The position numbers and the translations under genes are program-made. 64,000 bases of DNA from Platanthera guangdongensis (Eukaryota > Streptophyta > Magnoliopsida > Asparagales > Orchidaceae), in the NCBI GenBank assembly GCA_039583875.1, contig CM077162.1, positions 62,788,822 through 62,852,821 on the forward strand, read 5' to 3'. Position 1 is the stretch's first letter; each line of letters starts with the position of its first letter. This document shows positions 1-9,942 of this stretch, in pieces. The notes under the pieces were generated by a model. The model was not told the origin of the DNA and ran no database searches. It worked only from the letters and a program-made list of their open reading frames with translations.

Positions 1-718
1 CTATGCACTAGGGTGGTGACAAAACTCCTCAGCTCGCCTATAAATAGAACCCCCCGGCATGTCTACAGTAACAGAGTGAACAGTAAGTTGGGCTTGGTCA
101 AGTGTTGCAGTCTATGGTTTTCTGTCCGCGCGGGTTGAGTAGTGCTGACGGTGTGCTGTATGCAGGACACACGGCTAGCTTCAAGGAGCCAGGATTTGGG
201 CATTGAAGTGTGCGGTATCTGTGGTCTCAGCTGGTCGCTTCGGCAGTTTGTTTATTTTCTACTTCAGCTTGTTCAAGTTCCAATAACCTGTCCGCCGGTC
301 TCAGGCGGGTAGGTGGTCTGTTCCTCAGTTCTTCAGCAGGCAGCGAATAACGGTATGTCCGCTTGACCTCGAGGTCTCGGCGGACTCTGTGTGCTATTCG
401 GCTTGTAGTAGTAGCAGATCGGGCGGCTTCGACAACCTTGGTGGACTAGGCGGTCTCGGCGGTCTCTAGTGTTGTCCGCCCGGCTTGTTTTTGTTCTTTC
501 TGTTTGTAGCTTGAGTACTAGCGAAATCATATCTCGCTACGTATACCTCACCTTGTAAATAAGTGTGCATGAATATAAGACCTACTTGTTCTTGAATTTG
601 TGGCTGGTGGTTAACCCGCTCCTTGGGTTTCCGCATGATCAAAGCGTGAACTGGGTAGTTCTGAGAATATTAATTTGGATTTATGCTATCCTGCAGACCA
701 CTTTGAGAAAATTCAACA
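1..718 (+). repeat. E1 5' LTR, partial (Tork/TNT1-like Copia)
   Basis: This stretch matches the 3' part of the other E1 LTR, which lies at about 7856-8215 and resumes at 20384-20746 after the E2 insertion. The copies share the TATA block, the GTCCGC-rich stretch and the terminal ATTCAACA. The LTR ends in CA at 718. From the length of the other copy, roughly 1.1 kb of this LTR lies left of the window. The two copies differ by scattered substitutions, so the insertion is not very recent. Confidence 0.9.
39..46 (+). promoter_or_regulatory. TATA box of the E1 5' LTR
   Basis: TATAAATA lies in a conserved block followed by GAACCCCCC and is repeated at 7899-7906 in the other LTR. It is the likely U3 core promoter for E1 genomic RNA. 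Confidence 0.7.
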
Positions 719-846
719 TTGTATCACAGGGAGGTTCAGTTGCTTGAGCAGTGTTCAACCAGTGTTGTTGCTCTATGCCTTGAGCGGTGATCAACCTTGT
801 TGGTGCTCTATGCTTCTGGAAGTTTGCTTAACCAACGGTTGTTGCA
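719..846 (+). other. E1 leader with degenerate primer binding site
   Basis: Directly after the LTR end, TTGTATCACAGG at 719-730 resembles the initiator tRNA-Met complementary sequence TTGGTATCAGAG with a missing G and a mismatch. The rest is an untranslated leader with a repeated CAACC-TTGTTG-GCTCTATGC phrase up to the gag ATG at 847. The PBS call is tentative because of its divergence. Confidence 0.5.
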
Positions 847-1731
847 ATGGAAGTAAGATATGCAAGAGCTCTTCGTATTGAACTCTTGACGCCGACTAAC
901 TTTAAGAAGTGGAAGTCGTACATGAAGAGTTACCTTCTAGGTGAGGATCTATGGGAGGTCGTCGGTGGTGACGACAGACAGGAAGTGACTGCTGCGTTTG
1001 GTACTGCTGAGCAGGTAAGGCTCTGGAGAAAAACAAATGCTAAGGTAGAGTTTGTTATCAAGAGGGCCGTGTCACCAGAACTGTTTGATCACATCATAGG
1101 ATGTGAGTCTGCTGCTGACATTTGTACAACCATTGATGATTTGTTCAATAGAAAGAATGTGGCTAGACGTCAGTTTCTGTAGAATGAGTTGGCAAGGACA
1201 ACTCAAGGAGACCTAACCATCTCAAAGTTCTTTCTGAAGATGGAGAGCTTGTGTGCGGAGCTGTCAGCGCTTGATCCGAATCAGCCTATCTCTGAGGCTA
1301 AGATGAATAGACACATAATCCGCGGCTTATGGAAGGATTATGTTGCCTTTGTTACATCTGTTCAAGGCTGGGCTACTCAGACATCGCTGCTGGGGCTTGA
1401 GAACCTGCTTGCTTTCGCAGGAGTGTTTAACAAGGCAGATGGCTAGAGTTATAGTCACTGAGGAAGGCAGTGAAGCTCTCTTCTCAGGTAAGAAGAAGAA
1501 AGGATAGGAAGGGAAGAAGAAGAAGGCCGCTGCTGAAAAAGAGCCTTCAACTTCTCATCAGTCAGAGAGGAGCGCTGCTCCTAAGAAGGATTGGAAGAAG
1601 AACCTGAAGTTCTACATCTGTCATCAGCGGGGACACTTCAAGCGTGACTGCAAGGTCAAACTACAGCCTGGGCATGCTGCAGGCAAGGAGGAAGCTTGCT
1701 CTAAGTGCGAGGAAGTTGGATGGGGCGGAGC
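847..1731 (+). pseudogene. gag: E1 gag (broken)
   Basis: Copia-type nucleocapsid polyprotein. It starts at the ATG 847 with an N-terminal gag domain (LTPTNFKKWKSYMKSYL, typical of TNT1-like elements). The frame is interrupted by TAG at 1180-1182, where FLQNELA would be expected, and again at 1444-1446. After a lysine-rich stretch comes the zinc knuckle at about 1609-1653. This should read C-x2-C-x4-H-x4-C, but the first cysteine is replaced by phenylalanine (FYICHQRGHFKRDC). A one-base deletion near 1737, seen by comparison with the duplicate at 3526-3825, shifts the frame into the protease. The product cannot be functional. The family assignment is firm; exact ends are approximate. Confidence 0.85.
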
Positions 1732-1959
1732 CTTCATGACGGCACTTGTGTCCGTGCCTTGTCCACTGTCGACTTCAACGACGATTGGATCGTGGACTCC
1801 GGGTGTGGTCATCACCTCACCGAAGACAAGTCAAAGTTCTTTTCTCTACAAGCCTACTCAGGTAATGAAGCTATTATAAATGCTGATAATACTGTTTATG
1901 TAGTTGAGAAGGAAGGTGTTGTGTTTTTGGGTAGTGATAAGGGGCCACTCACGTTAAGG
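1661..1959 (+). repeat. First copy of a ~300-bp duplication at the E1 gag-protease junction
   Basis: This segment, from the end of gag through the protease active-site region (WIVDSGCGHHLTEDKS), is repeated at 3526-3825 with only about nine differences, one of them a single-base deletion here. After GTTAAGG at 1959 the sequence leaves E1 and re-enters it only at the second copy. The second copy continues smoothly into pol, so this one is the orphan. Confidence 0.9.
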
Positions 1960-3525
1960 CCATACTTATTATTAAATGATAAATTATGAAACTTGATCTA
2001 GAGTATTTATATGCTATCCTAACCATCCTTGAATTTTTTCTGAATTTTTAGAGGTATTATTGCTGTAAAATCTTTTAAAATGACTTATTATGAGATATAT
2101 TTGAAATTAAAATTAAGGGCTTAAACCTTGCTGAAAAATTGGAAGACTTAGTATTTAGAGTTGATTATTCATTTTGTAATTAACATAAATTTAGTGGATT
2201 ATTATCTTGTCTGAAATTGGTACTTCATGTTCAAACTTGGGCTCTTTGGATACTAGAATAAATAAATAAATTATCAGACAAATTAGGAAAATTATGAATT
2301 TCTGGATTTATGCTACAAATGTCATTATAGCCCTCGAATAATTATCATAGGGGTACTGGATGATTATTTGATGTACCTCCCATTTTACGAGTCATACAGC
2401 TTAAGTGGTCTGCATATAGTAAAAACTACAGAAATCATGTCGGAGTATAATTGGATGCATGCCTTGGGATTAGTGGTATGCTGGTTTGGATGGATAAAAA
2501 TAAGTTCATTATTGGTAGTAGGAGGAGTAGAGGGATGGATTGGCTAGAGTTAGGCGGTGCCCGGGATCGACGAAAGATCGTCTTCCCCGAGGTGAGGTAG
2601 AGTCAAATCACCCTAGGATTAGCCTATTGTAACATGAGAAGGTAATGGGTAATGGAATCAACCAATAATAATAATAAGCACCTTGCGAAAGGGAACGCTG
2701 GGCGTAATCCCAACATAGTTCCTAGTGCCCCTTGAGAGCCCTTCACAGGGAATACCGGGGACAGTCCTGGGTTAACGTAAACTGTATTAACAAGCTGAAA
2801 AGAGTAACTTAGTAATTAGGGTTGCACATTTCACGAACACAGATAACACTGGAAGATAGTTGGAAGCTTCGGCTTGGATGGTTAAGAGACGAACGTTTGG
2901 GTCCGGGGAGCTTCAGCTCGATTGTTTAAAATTAGTTTGGACCAATTTGGGTTCCTGGTTTGACCAGGGCACCCATTTTGGTGGAGCCTACACATAGGGC
3001 TAGGCAGAAATTCAATTGAGTGCCCACACTTTATCTTTGCTCCAAATGAGCTGTAATTTTGGCAGGGAGTCAATCTAGACCATATCTAGGAGTACACCAA
3101 AAATGGGAATTTTTGGGGACACTTTTTCTATAGTTTTGGAAATTATTTAATGTCTCTATGATAATTTAATTAGGTTGTCTAATGACCTCCAAACCCTCCC
3201 AAATTTTGGTGAGTGGTCCCTGGGCTCCTTTTATGTATCTGTATAAAGTTTCACCTAATTTGGATGTGGTTTGAATAGGTATTGACCCAACCCTAACTTT
3301 ACCTTAATAAGGGTATTTTGGTCAAAAAGTGCACTTTTGCTTTTGAGTGTCCAAATCACCTCCACAGAGGCTGTAATTTGGGCCACTGACTTGGTTTGGC
3401 ATTTAGCACCTCCCCATGGAATGTGGGGTAGAGTGGAATTGATTTGCCCTAAGTTCCTAGGCCAAACCCTAAGGAAGGACCTTTGTGCCTTGTGAAGGGC
3501 ATGAGTCCTAAACACCTAGGCCAAA
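1960..3525. mobile_element. Non-E1 insertion between duplicated protease segments, probably Gypsy LTR-derived
   Basis: About 1.57 kb of AT-rich sequence without a coding frame. It contains GATCGTCTTCCCCGAGGTGA and phrases such as GAGCTGTAATTTTGGCAGG and CAAATCACCTCCA, which are reminiscent of Tekay/Del chromovirus LTRs in plants. That lineage assignment is from memory of such LTRs and is weak. No TG...CA ends, short TSD, PBS or PPT could be identified. Instead the flanks are a ~300-bp direct repeat of E1 itself. Confidence 0.4.
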
Positions 3526-3825
3526 CTTCAGCCTGGGCCTGCTGCAGGCAAGGAGGAAGCTTGCTCTAAGAGCGAGGAAGTTGGATGGGGCGGAGCCTTC
3601 ATGACGGGCACTTGTGTCCGTGCCTTGTCCACTGTCGACTTCAACGATGATTGGATCGTGGACTCCGGGTGTGGTCATCACCTCACTGAAGACAAGTCAA
3701 AGTTCTTTTCTCTACAAGCCTACTCAGGTAATGAAGCTATTATAACTGCTGATAATACTGATTATGCAGTTGAGAAGGAAGGTGTTGTGTTTTTGGGTAG
3801 TGATAAGGGGCCACTCACGTTAAGG
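3526..3825 (+). repeat. Second copy of the ~300-bp E1 duplication
   Basis: Near-identical to 1661-1959 but with the intact reading frame across ATGACGGGCACTTG. It runs without a break into the pol frame that starts at 3601. It probably represents the original E1 sequence, or a copy acquired from a second E1-family element. Confidence 0.9.
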
Positions 3826-6777
3826 AGTGTGTATCACGTACCGGGCTTGAAGAAGAACCTCTTCTCTGTGACCAATGCGGTCGACGCGGGTTATCACATT
3901 TTGTTTGGGCCAACAGAAGTGAAGTTCCTTCGCAACGTATCCGCGGTGAAGGTTGATGTTGCTCATGTTGGGAGAAGAGTTAAGAACTTGTTTGTTCTTG
4001 CAACTAACTCTTATGTTGATCGGATGAGAGAAAACGATAGCACTGCTATTTGGCATGAATGTCTGGGGCATGTAGGAATGGATAAGCTGAAGGCTATGGC
4101 TAACAGAAGCCTTGTACGAGGCTTGCCTAATCTTTCTTCATTTGGTGACGGTCACGTTTGTGCGGGATGTCAGTACGGCAAGGCTCATCGCCTTCCGTTT
4201 GATAAATCACAAACGAGCAGCAAGAGACCATTGGAGTGCATCCATGGAGACTTGATGGGGCCAACCGTCACTGCAAGCCTTGGCAGGAGCAGATATATGC
4301 TTGTGCTGATTGATGACTACTCAAGATACACTTGGGTATATTTCTTGAAGGAGAAGTCTGAAGACTTCCGTTTGTTTGTGGAGGGCCGGCTTGGCTTGCG
4401 GATCAAGAAGCTTATAACAGATAACGGTGGTGAGTTTATCTCCTCCGAGTTTTCTAACTTCTGCAGGAATCACGGGATCCAACGAGAGCTCACTTGTGCT
4501 CACACTGCACAACAAAATGGAGTAGCGGAGCGGAAGATCCGTCATCTGACGGAGACTTGCAAATGCTGGGTTCATGCAAAAGACATTCCAAGGTCCTTCT
4601 AGACGGAGGGGATGTCTTGTGCCTCTTACGTCATCAATCGGATACCGCTTAACCCGATCAACATGAAGACTCCTTTTGAGTTGTTGCTGAAGGAGAAGCC
4701 TAGTGTGGAACACCTTCGGGTGTTCGGTTCAACTTGCTATGTACATGTCCCGGATGCTTCAAGGACCAAGCTGGATGCAAAGGCAAAGAAGCTTGTCTTT
4801 ATTGGCTACGATGAGCAAAAGAAGGGACAAAAATACATGAATCCAGCGACAAAGAAGTTTGTTGTGTCAAGAGATGTTGTCTTTGACGAACTGACGTCGT
4901 ATGGAGGTGGCTCGGTTGAGCTAACCATAAGCAAAGTTGATGAAGAACAGAAGGTGACTGCTGAAGGCTTGGAAGAGGAGCTTGTTGTCTCACCAACAGC
5001 TCCTATTGCTTCAAGTTCTAGTGCTGAGACTTCTGACTCAGGAAGCAGGGGGAGCATTGCTCAAAGCTTACCTGAAGGTGGTGTTGAGCCTGAAGAAGCA
5101 ACAAAGGTAGTGAGCAAGGAACAACCTCTTCGGAGATCAAAGAGGGTTGTGAAGCCACCTGCTCGGTACTGTGATGGGAATGCAATGAGCTTTGTCTCCT
5201 ATTTCTTTGCACGTAATTTGGATGAGCGAGAGCCTGTAAACTTCAATGAGGCCACTGGAGTTAAGGAGTGGGATGATGCCATGAAGGAAGAGATTGCTGC
5301 TCTCAAGAAGAATGAAACTTGGGATCTTGTGCCCAAGGTTGATGGTATTACTCCAGTGACTTGCAAGTGGGTGTATAAGTTGAAGAAGAAGGCTGATGGG
5401 AGCATTGATAGGTTCAAAGCTCGCCTGGTTGCTCAAGGATTCTCACAGCAGTATGTAGAAGAATATGAGGAGACATTTAGTCTGGTTGCAAAGATGACTT
5501 TAGTTAGAGTGGTGATCGCCTTGGCTGCTTGCAAGGGATGGAGGATGTGGCAGCTTGATGTAAAGAACGCTTTTCTTTACGGAGAAATTAACAAGGACAT
5601 CTTCATGGATCAGCCACTTGGATTTGTTTCTGATGTTCATCTGGACTATGTCTGCAAGCTCAAGAAGGCTCTCTACGGGTTGAAGCAAGCTCCTAGAGCT
5701 TGGTATGGGAAGATAGCAGAGTATTTGAAATTCTGCGGTTATCTTGCTTCCAACTCAGATTATAGCTTGTTTGTCAAGAAGAAGGGGGAGCTGTAAGTCT
5801 TGGTCCCGCTGTATGTGGAAGACATGATCGTCACAGGGAATTCAGAGGAGGAAGTAACAAGGCTCAGGGCTGAGCTTGCTATAAGCTTTGAGATGAAAGA
5901 CTTGGGAGAGCTTCATCACTTTCTCGGTCTTGAAGTGGAGAGGAAGGAGTGCGGGATTCTCATTTGCCCGAAGGGATATGCAGATCGCATTGTAAGTCGA
6001 TTTGGCATGGGCGAAGGGAAGAGTTTCTCTACTCCACTAGAACATGGGCTAAAGCTTCGACGAGATGAAGGAAGGATTCTTCCTGATCCCTTGGTGTTCA
6101 GGGCTCTTGTATGGAGCTTGATCTACCTGACGATTACAAGGCCAGACATTGCTTATGATGTTCGCCAAGTAAGTTGGTTTATGGTTGAACCAAGGAAGTC
6201 TCATCTGGTGACGGCGAAGAACATCCTGAAGTATATCAAGACAACTTATGATATTGGACTCCTCTATAGTAGAGATGCGGACTTTTCTTTGCTTGGATAC
6301 ACGGATGCTGACTATGGTGGTGACTCGGATGATCGGAGATCAAATTCGGGTTATGTTTTCACTTGTGGTTCATCTTGTATTTCGTGGTCTAGCAAGAAGC
6401 AGGATTCTGTGTCCGTGTCTACTATAGAAGCTGAGTATACGGCTTCGACCTTGGCTGCTCGGGAAGCCATCTGGTTGCGGAGGCTTGTAGAGGATGTTCA
6501 TGAAGAAGTGCAAGGGCCTACTTTACTCCGGGGTGACAATGAGAGTGCTCTCAAACTGGTAAACAATCCAGTGTGTCACGCAAGGACCAAGCATATTGAG
6601 ATCGAGCACCATTTCATAAGGGAGAAGGTGTTGGAGGGATCTCTTCTGATCGGGCATGTTCGGAGTGAAGATAATCTTGCTAATATCTTCACAAAGCCGC
6701 TGTCGAAGGGGCCTTTTCAGCGGTTATGTAGCTTGGTGGGCTTAATCACCACTTCTCACTTCAAGGGGGAGTGCTGA
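3601..6777 (+). pseudogene. pol: E1 pol (protease-integrase-RT-RNase H), with stops
   Basis: Tork/TNT1-like Copia polyprotein in one frame. Order: aspartic protease (WIVDSGCGHHLT), GAG-pre-integrase (WHECLGHVGMDKL), integrase core with Asp in HGDLMGP, Asp in TDNGGEF and Glu in GVAERK, reverse transcriptase, and RNase H (YTDADYGG, STIEAEY, HIEIEHHFIRE). Two in-frame stops break it: TAG at 4600-4602, where SFW is expected, and TAA at 5794-5796. The RT catalytic box reads YVED instead of YVDD. The segment between EKSEDF and VEGRLGLRIKKL looks shortened compared with TNT1-type integrases. The enzyme set is complete but inactive as written. It ends 5 bp into the LTR. Confidence 0.93.
6763..6771 (+). 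promoter_or_regulatory. E1 polypurine tract
   Basis: AAGGGGGAG lies directly before the TGCTGAAATT that begins the 3' LTR and overlaps the last codons of pol. This is the expected plus-strand primer site. Confidence 0.75.
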
Positions 6778-7370
6778 AATTTGAGAAGTGGAAGTGGGTG
6801 ATGGACAGGTCGGGCAGTCTAAGAGGCCTGTGCGGACTGAGTTCGCGGCCTGTGCGGCCTCCTGGTGCAGCCTGGTGACATTGGCTAGCTTGGCTGTTGA
6901 AAAGCAGCTTGTGCGGCCTGAGCAGTCTGAGTCCGCGGCCTGGGGGGACTGCGGGTTGCGGCCTGGGTGTTGGCTGTCTTGTTGGCTTGGCTGTTGAGGA
7001 GCGGCCTCTACGTCCTGGTATGCGGATTGATCAGTCTGTTATGCGGCTTGGTTGGCCAATGGCCAATGATGTCGGGCCTGGCGAAACGGACTGAGAAGAC
7101 TACGGCTTGTGGGCTGTAGACAGTGCACTGATTCAACGGCCTTGTCTATAGCAAGCTTGTGTTAACCGGCGGATTGTGTGCTCTATCTGCGGGAGGCTTG
7201 CGGACTGGCGTGTCCGCGATGTTCGCTGTGGCAGACTAGCCTTAGAGTTTGGCTGTGGCCCTTGCCGAGCTCTGATGGTACATCAGGTGTTGGCTGCTGT
7301 GGAGGACTGCGCGGACCGGTGTTTGAGTCCGACAGTTGGCCGTTTGTTTGGGGAGCTGGGCGAGTAGTTA

Positions 7371-7463
7371 TTTGGCGATCTGCTTACCTCGGTGGATTTG
7401 GCGATCTGCGTACCTTGGTGGTATTGACGAGCTGCTCACCTTGGTGGAATTGGCGATCTGCTC
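7371..7463 (+). repeat. Short tandem repeat in the E1 LTR
   Basis: About three and a half copies of a 26-27 bp unit containing TTGGCGATCTGC followed by ACCTTGGTGG, with a few substitutions between copies. It is part of the GCGGAC-rich U3. Confidence 0.75.
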
Positions 7464-7898
7464 TGGGTATTGGCGGACTGGGCCTTGTCCGCCAAGCTCG
7501 TGCTAGGCCTTTGGTGTTTTACTGGACTTGGTCATATTCTGTGACAAGTTCAGTGTGTCCGCAGTATCCGCCAAGTTCGTTGTTGACCGGGCGGACTAAC
7601 TTTGGTCTTGGACTTGTGGTGGATGGAGGCTTTGCCCTTCTACTGTGCGGACTGCCTCTTGTATATGCGGACTGTCACTTAAGGAGTTGTGACTGTCCAA
7701 GTGATGATGTGTGCGGACTGTGCGGACTATACCTTGTCTGCATAGTGTGGGTGGTCTGGTTCCAGGCCCCCTGGTAGTGAACATCAGTGCCTTGCTTCTG
7801 GCAGTTTTCTTGGAATCCAACTAAGTCTTTGCGGACTCAACAGACAGAGGTTTTGCTAGTGCGCGGGCTGGGGTGGTGATCAGACTCCTCACCACGCC

Positions 7899-7906
7899 TA
7901 TAAATA
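7899..7906 (+). promoter_or_regulatory. TATA box of the E1 3' LTR
   Basis: TATAAATA in the same context as 39-46. It lies about 65 bp downstream of the last GCGGACT copy. Confidence 0.65.
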
Positions 7907-8210
7907 GAACCCCCCGACATGTCTATAGTAACGGAGTGAGCAGTAAGTTGGGCTTGGGCAAGTGTTGCGGTCTGCGGTTTTCTGTCCGCACGGGTTGAGT
8001 AGTGCTGACGGTGTGCTGTGTGCAGGTTGCGCGGCTAGCTTAAAGGAGCCAGGAGTTGGGCATTGAAGTGTGCGGCCTCTGCGATCTCAGCTGGTCGCTT
8101 CGGCGGTTTGTCAGTTTTCTGCTTCACCTTGTTCAAGTTCCAATAACCTATCCGCCGGTCTCAGGCGGGTTGGCTGTCTATTCCTTAGTTCTTCAGCATG
8201 CAGCAAATAA

Positions 8211-8215
8211 CGGTG
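8211..8215. repeat. Target-site duplication of E2, left copy
   Basis: CGGTG occurs once in the E1 LTR sequence and is duplicated at 20379-20383 on the other side of E2. Removing E2 and one copy restores the E1 LTR as seen at about 350-360. Confidence 0.95.
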
Positions 8216-8234
8216 TGAAAGTGCAGCTAGATCT

Positions 8235-8284
8235 GATATACTCTAGAAGGGGGGGGGGGGGGGGAGGGGGTGAATAGAGTATAT
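8235..8284 (-). other. U5 C-tract hairpin, E2 3' LTR copy
   Basis: ATATACTCTA and TAGAGTATAT form perfect 10-bp arms around a G-run (C-run in the sense RNA). The loop is expanded here relative to the 5' LTR copy at 18863-18895. Confidence 0.65.
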
Positions 8285-9310
8285 GGTGCTTTAAAACTTT
8301 TTACAACAATTGTTGTAATATGAGTGAGCAGAGAAGCAGTAATAAATCTAATTACAGAACTAAACTAATCAAAAGCTAATCACAGAATAATCAAGGCCAG
8401 AAACAAAAATAAAGACAAGCAAAACCAGATGACACAAGGAAATATAGTGGTTCCCCTAAACTTGGGTACATCCACTCTTCTACCACCCTAGGTAGGAATC
8501 CACTGCAGGATGAGTTGATCAGGTGTCCTGGGCACCAATGAGCTTTTGATAAGGTGCTCAAAAACCAAATCAGATTTTTTGATCAGGTGTCTTGCCACCA
8601 ATGAGCTTTTGACAAGGTGCTCAAAAACCAAGCTCAAACTTTTGAAGGGAGTTTGAGAAACCCTTTACAGAGATGGGGGTGAGAGAGTGATGGAAGTCTT
8701 CTCTTTCTCAGATCAGCTGAGAAGACTATGTGGATTGATGGTGTCAAAGCTCCCCCTGAGTCCTTGAGATCTTCAGGAAAAGAAGCTTTGCTGTAGGCTG
8801 ATAGGCCTTCACAAGTTGAGCTCCAGCAAAAGATGATTTCAGCAGCAACTGAAATGTTAGGTGTCTGGAGTCTTGAAAATATGTTGGCCTTGAACACTTG
8901 AAAGCTAGAGAGATCTGAAGATTGATCTCCTTGGATGTGTGTTCTTGAGAATTCTTTGAGACAGAATATTTTGTTCTTGTTCTAAAAAATTACTGATGTC
9001 TGACTGTGTGTCTGTGTATCTCTGTAATCTATATGTGTATATGAGATTCAAAAAAAATTATTTTATTTTATTCTCTGATACTGAATGGAAAAACATTCTC
9101 TGTGAAGAATAGCCGTTGGCCTGCATTAATTGCATCCTTAATTGCAAAATGTCTTCTGGAGGAAAGTCCATAGAAATATTCCTTGAAAATCCCTTGAAAC
9201 TTGGTCCAGAAATGAATGAAAACGGCTAGGAAATCTTCAGAATTAATTGCAGAATAACTCCTTAACTGATTTGAATTTGAATCTAGAAACATCCTTGAAG
9301 TTATCTGAAA

Positions 9311-9599
9311 ACGTCGAACTGAGCTCTGCTATCGTCGAACTGAGCTCAGCGATATGGATATATACAGCAGTAGAATATCGTCGATCTGAGCTCACAGATC
9401 GTCGAACTGAGCTCAAAGATAGAGATCCAAAGCTGAGTCAAGATCGTCGAACTGAGCTCACCGATCGTCGAATGGAGTTCAACGATATGATGAAGTTGAG
9501 CTCAGCGATCGTCGAATGGAGTTCGACGATCTGTTGAAGTTGAGCTAGACGATCGTCGATCAGAGTTCGACGAATCGTCGTGCTGAGCTCGACGATATG
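9311..9599 (-). repeat. E2 U3 array of TCGTCGA / GAGCTC motifs (3' LTR)
   Basis: More than ten repeats of a TCGTCGAACTGAGCTC-like unit in both orientations, so that TCGA and GAGCTC palindromes alternate. The same array is at 19922-20209 in the other LTR. Related arrays lie in the spacer (13128-13420) and at the gag end (16870-17068). It lies in U3 upstream of the transcribed region. Confidence 0.9.
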
Positions 9600-9767
9600 A
9601 CTTAGTCTCCAAACAGAAAATCCTGGTCTTGAGGGCAGCTTCCAAACCTAGACTTCTAACCCTTAGACTCAAATCTAATTGACCTTTTGAGCTATACAGG
9701 AGGTCAAACATTGGTTTCCTAGAGACATAGTGATCCTGACCCACATTAGTAATAGGGTGTTCCAACA

Positions 9768-9781
9768 ATCTCCCCCTATTT
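9768..9781 (-). promoter_or_regulatory. E2 polypurine tract
   Basis: In sense this reads AAATAGGGGGAGAT directly before TGTTGGAA, the start of the 3' LTR. The same AATAGGGGGAGAT block precedes the E6 3' LTR. Confidence 0.85.
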
Positions 9782-9942
9782 GGGTTAGAATTACTATTTA
9801 CAGACTTTGGAAAAATTTAATTAACAACATACAAGCAGCAATACAGAAAGACAAAAAGAAAAGCTGGACAAGCAGAACCACAGATATATATATATCATCC
9901 CAGATAATAATCAGAAATCACAGAGATTTTCACCTTACATAG

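Larger units (their letters stand above)
6772..8215 (+). repeat. E1 3' LTR, first part (split by E2)
   Basis: Begins TGCTGAAATT after the polypurine tract and continues until the E2 insertion at 8215/8216. The missing 363 bp resume at 20384-20746, giving a full length of about 1.8 kb. It is unusually GC-rich, with many copies of TGCGGACT/GTCCGC and GCGGCCTG, mostly upstream of the TATA box at 7899. Open frames such as 7178-7777 are Trp/Cys-rich by-products of these repeats. Confidence 0.88.
8216..9767 (-). repeat. E2 3' LTR (left copy)
   Basis: 1552 bp, TGAAAG...TTCCAACA on the + strand. Near-identical to 18843-20378. One visible difference is a much longer G run at 8250-8270 (C run in sense). 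U3 (9311-9599) carries the TCGTCGA/GAGCTC array. Confidence 0.95.

Noticed and set aside
1960..3525. Spliced intron in E1
   Set aside because: Flanks are a 300-bp direct repeat rather than GT...AG borders, and the segment carries Gypsy-LTR-like phrases.
7178..7777. 199-codon frame in the E1 LTR
   Set aside because: Lies inside the LTR U3, composition dominated by repeated GCGGAC words (Trp/Cys/Leu), no homology, and not preserved in the other copy.
8250..8270. Long G-run as a sequencing artefact
   Set aside because: Length may be inexact, but a G/C run at this place is found in the related U5 hairpins (25979, 28797, 36262, 42650, 54450), so it is a real element feature.
9247..9537. Frame with RRTELTDRRTEL repeats, and its mirror images in the E2 arrays
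   Set aside because: By-product of the TCGTCGAACTGAGCTC array in U3. Only the gag tail at 16923-17070 is likely to be translated.
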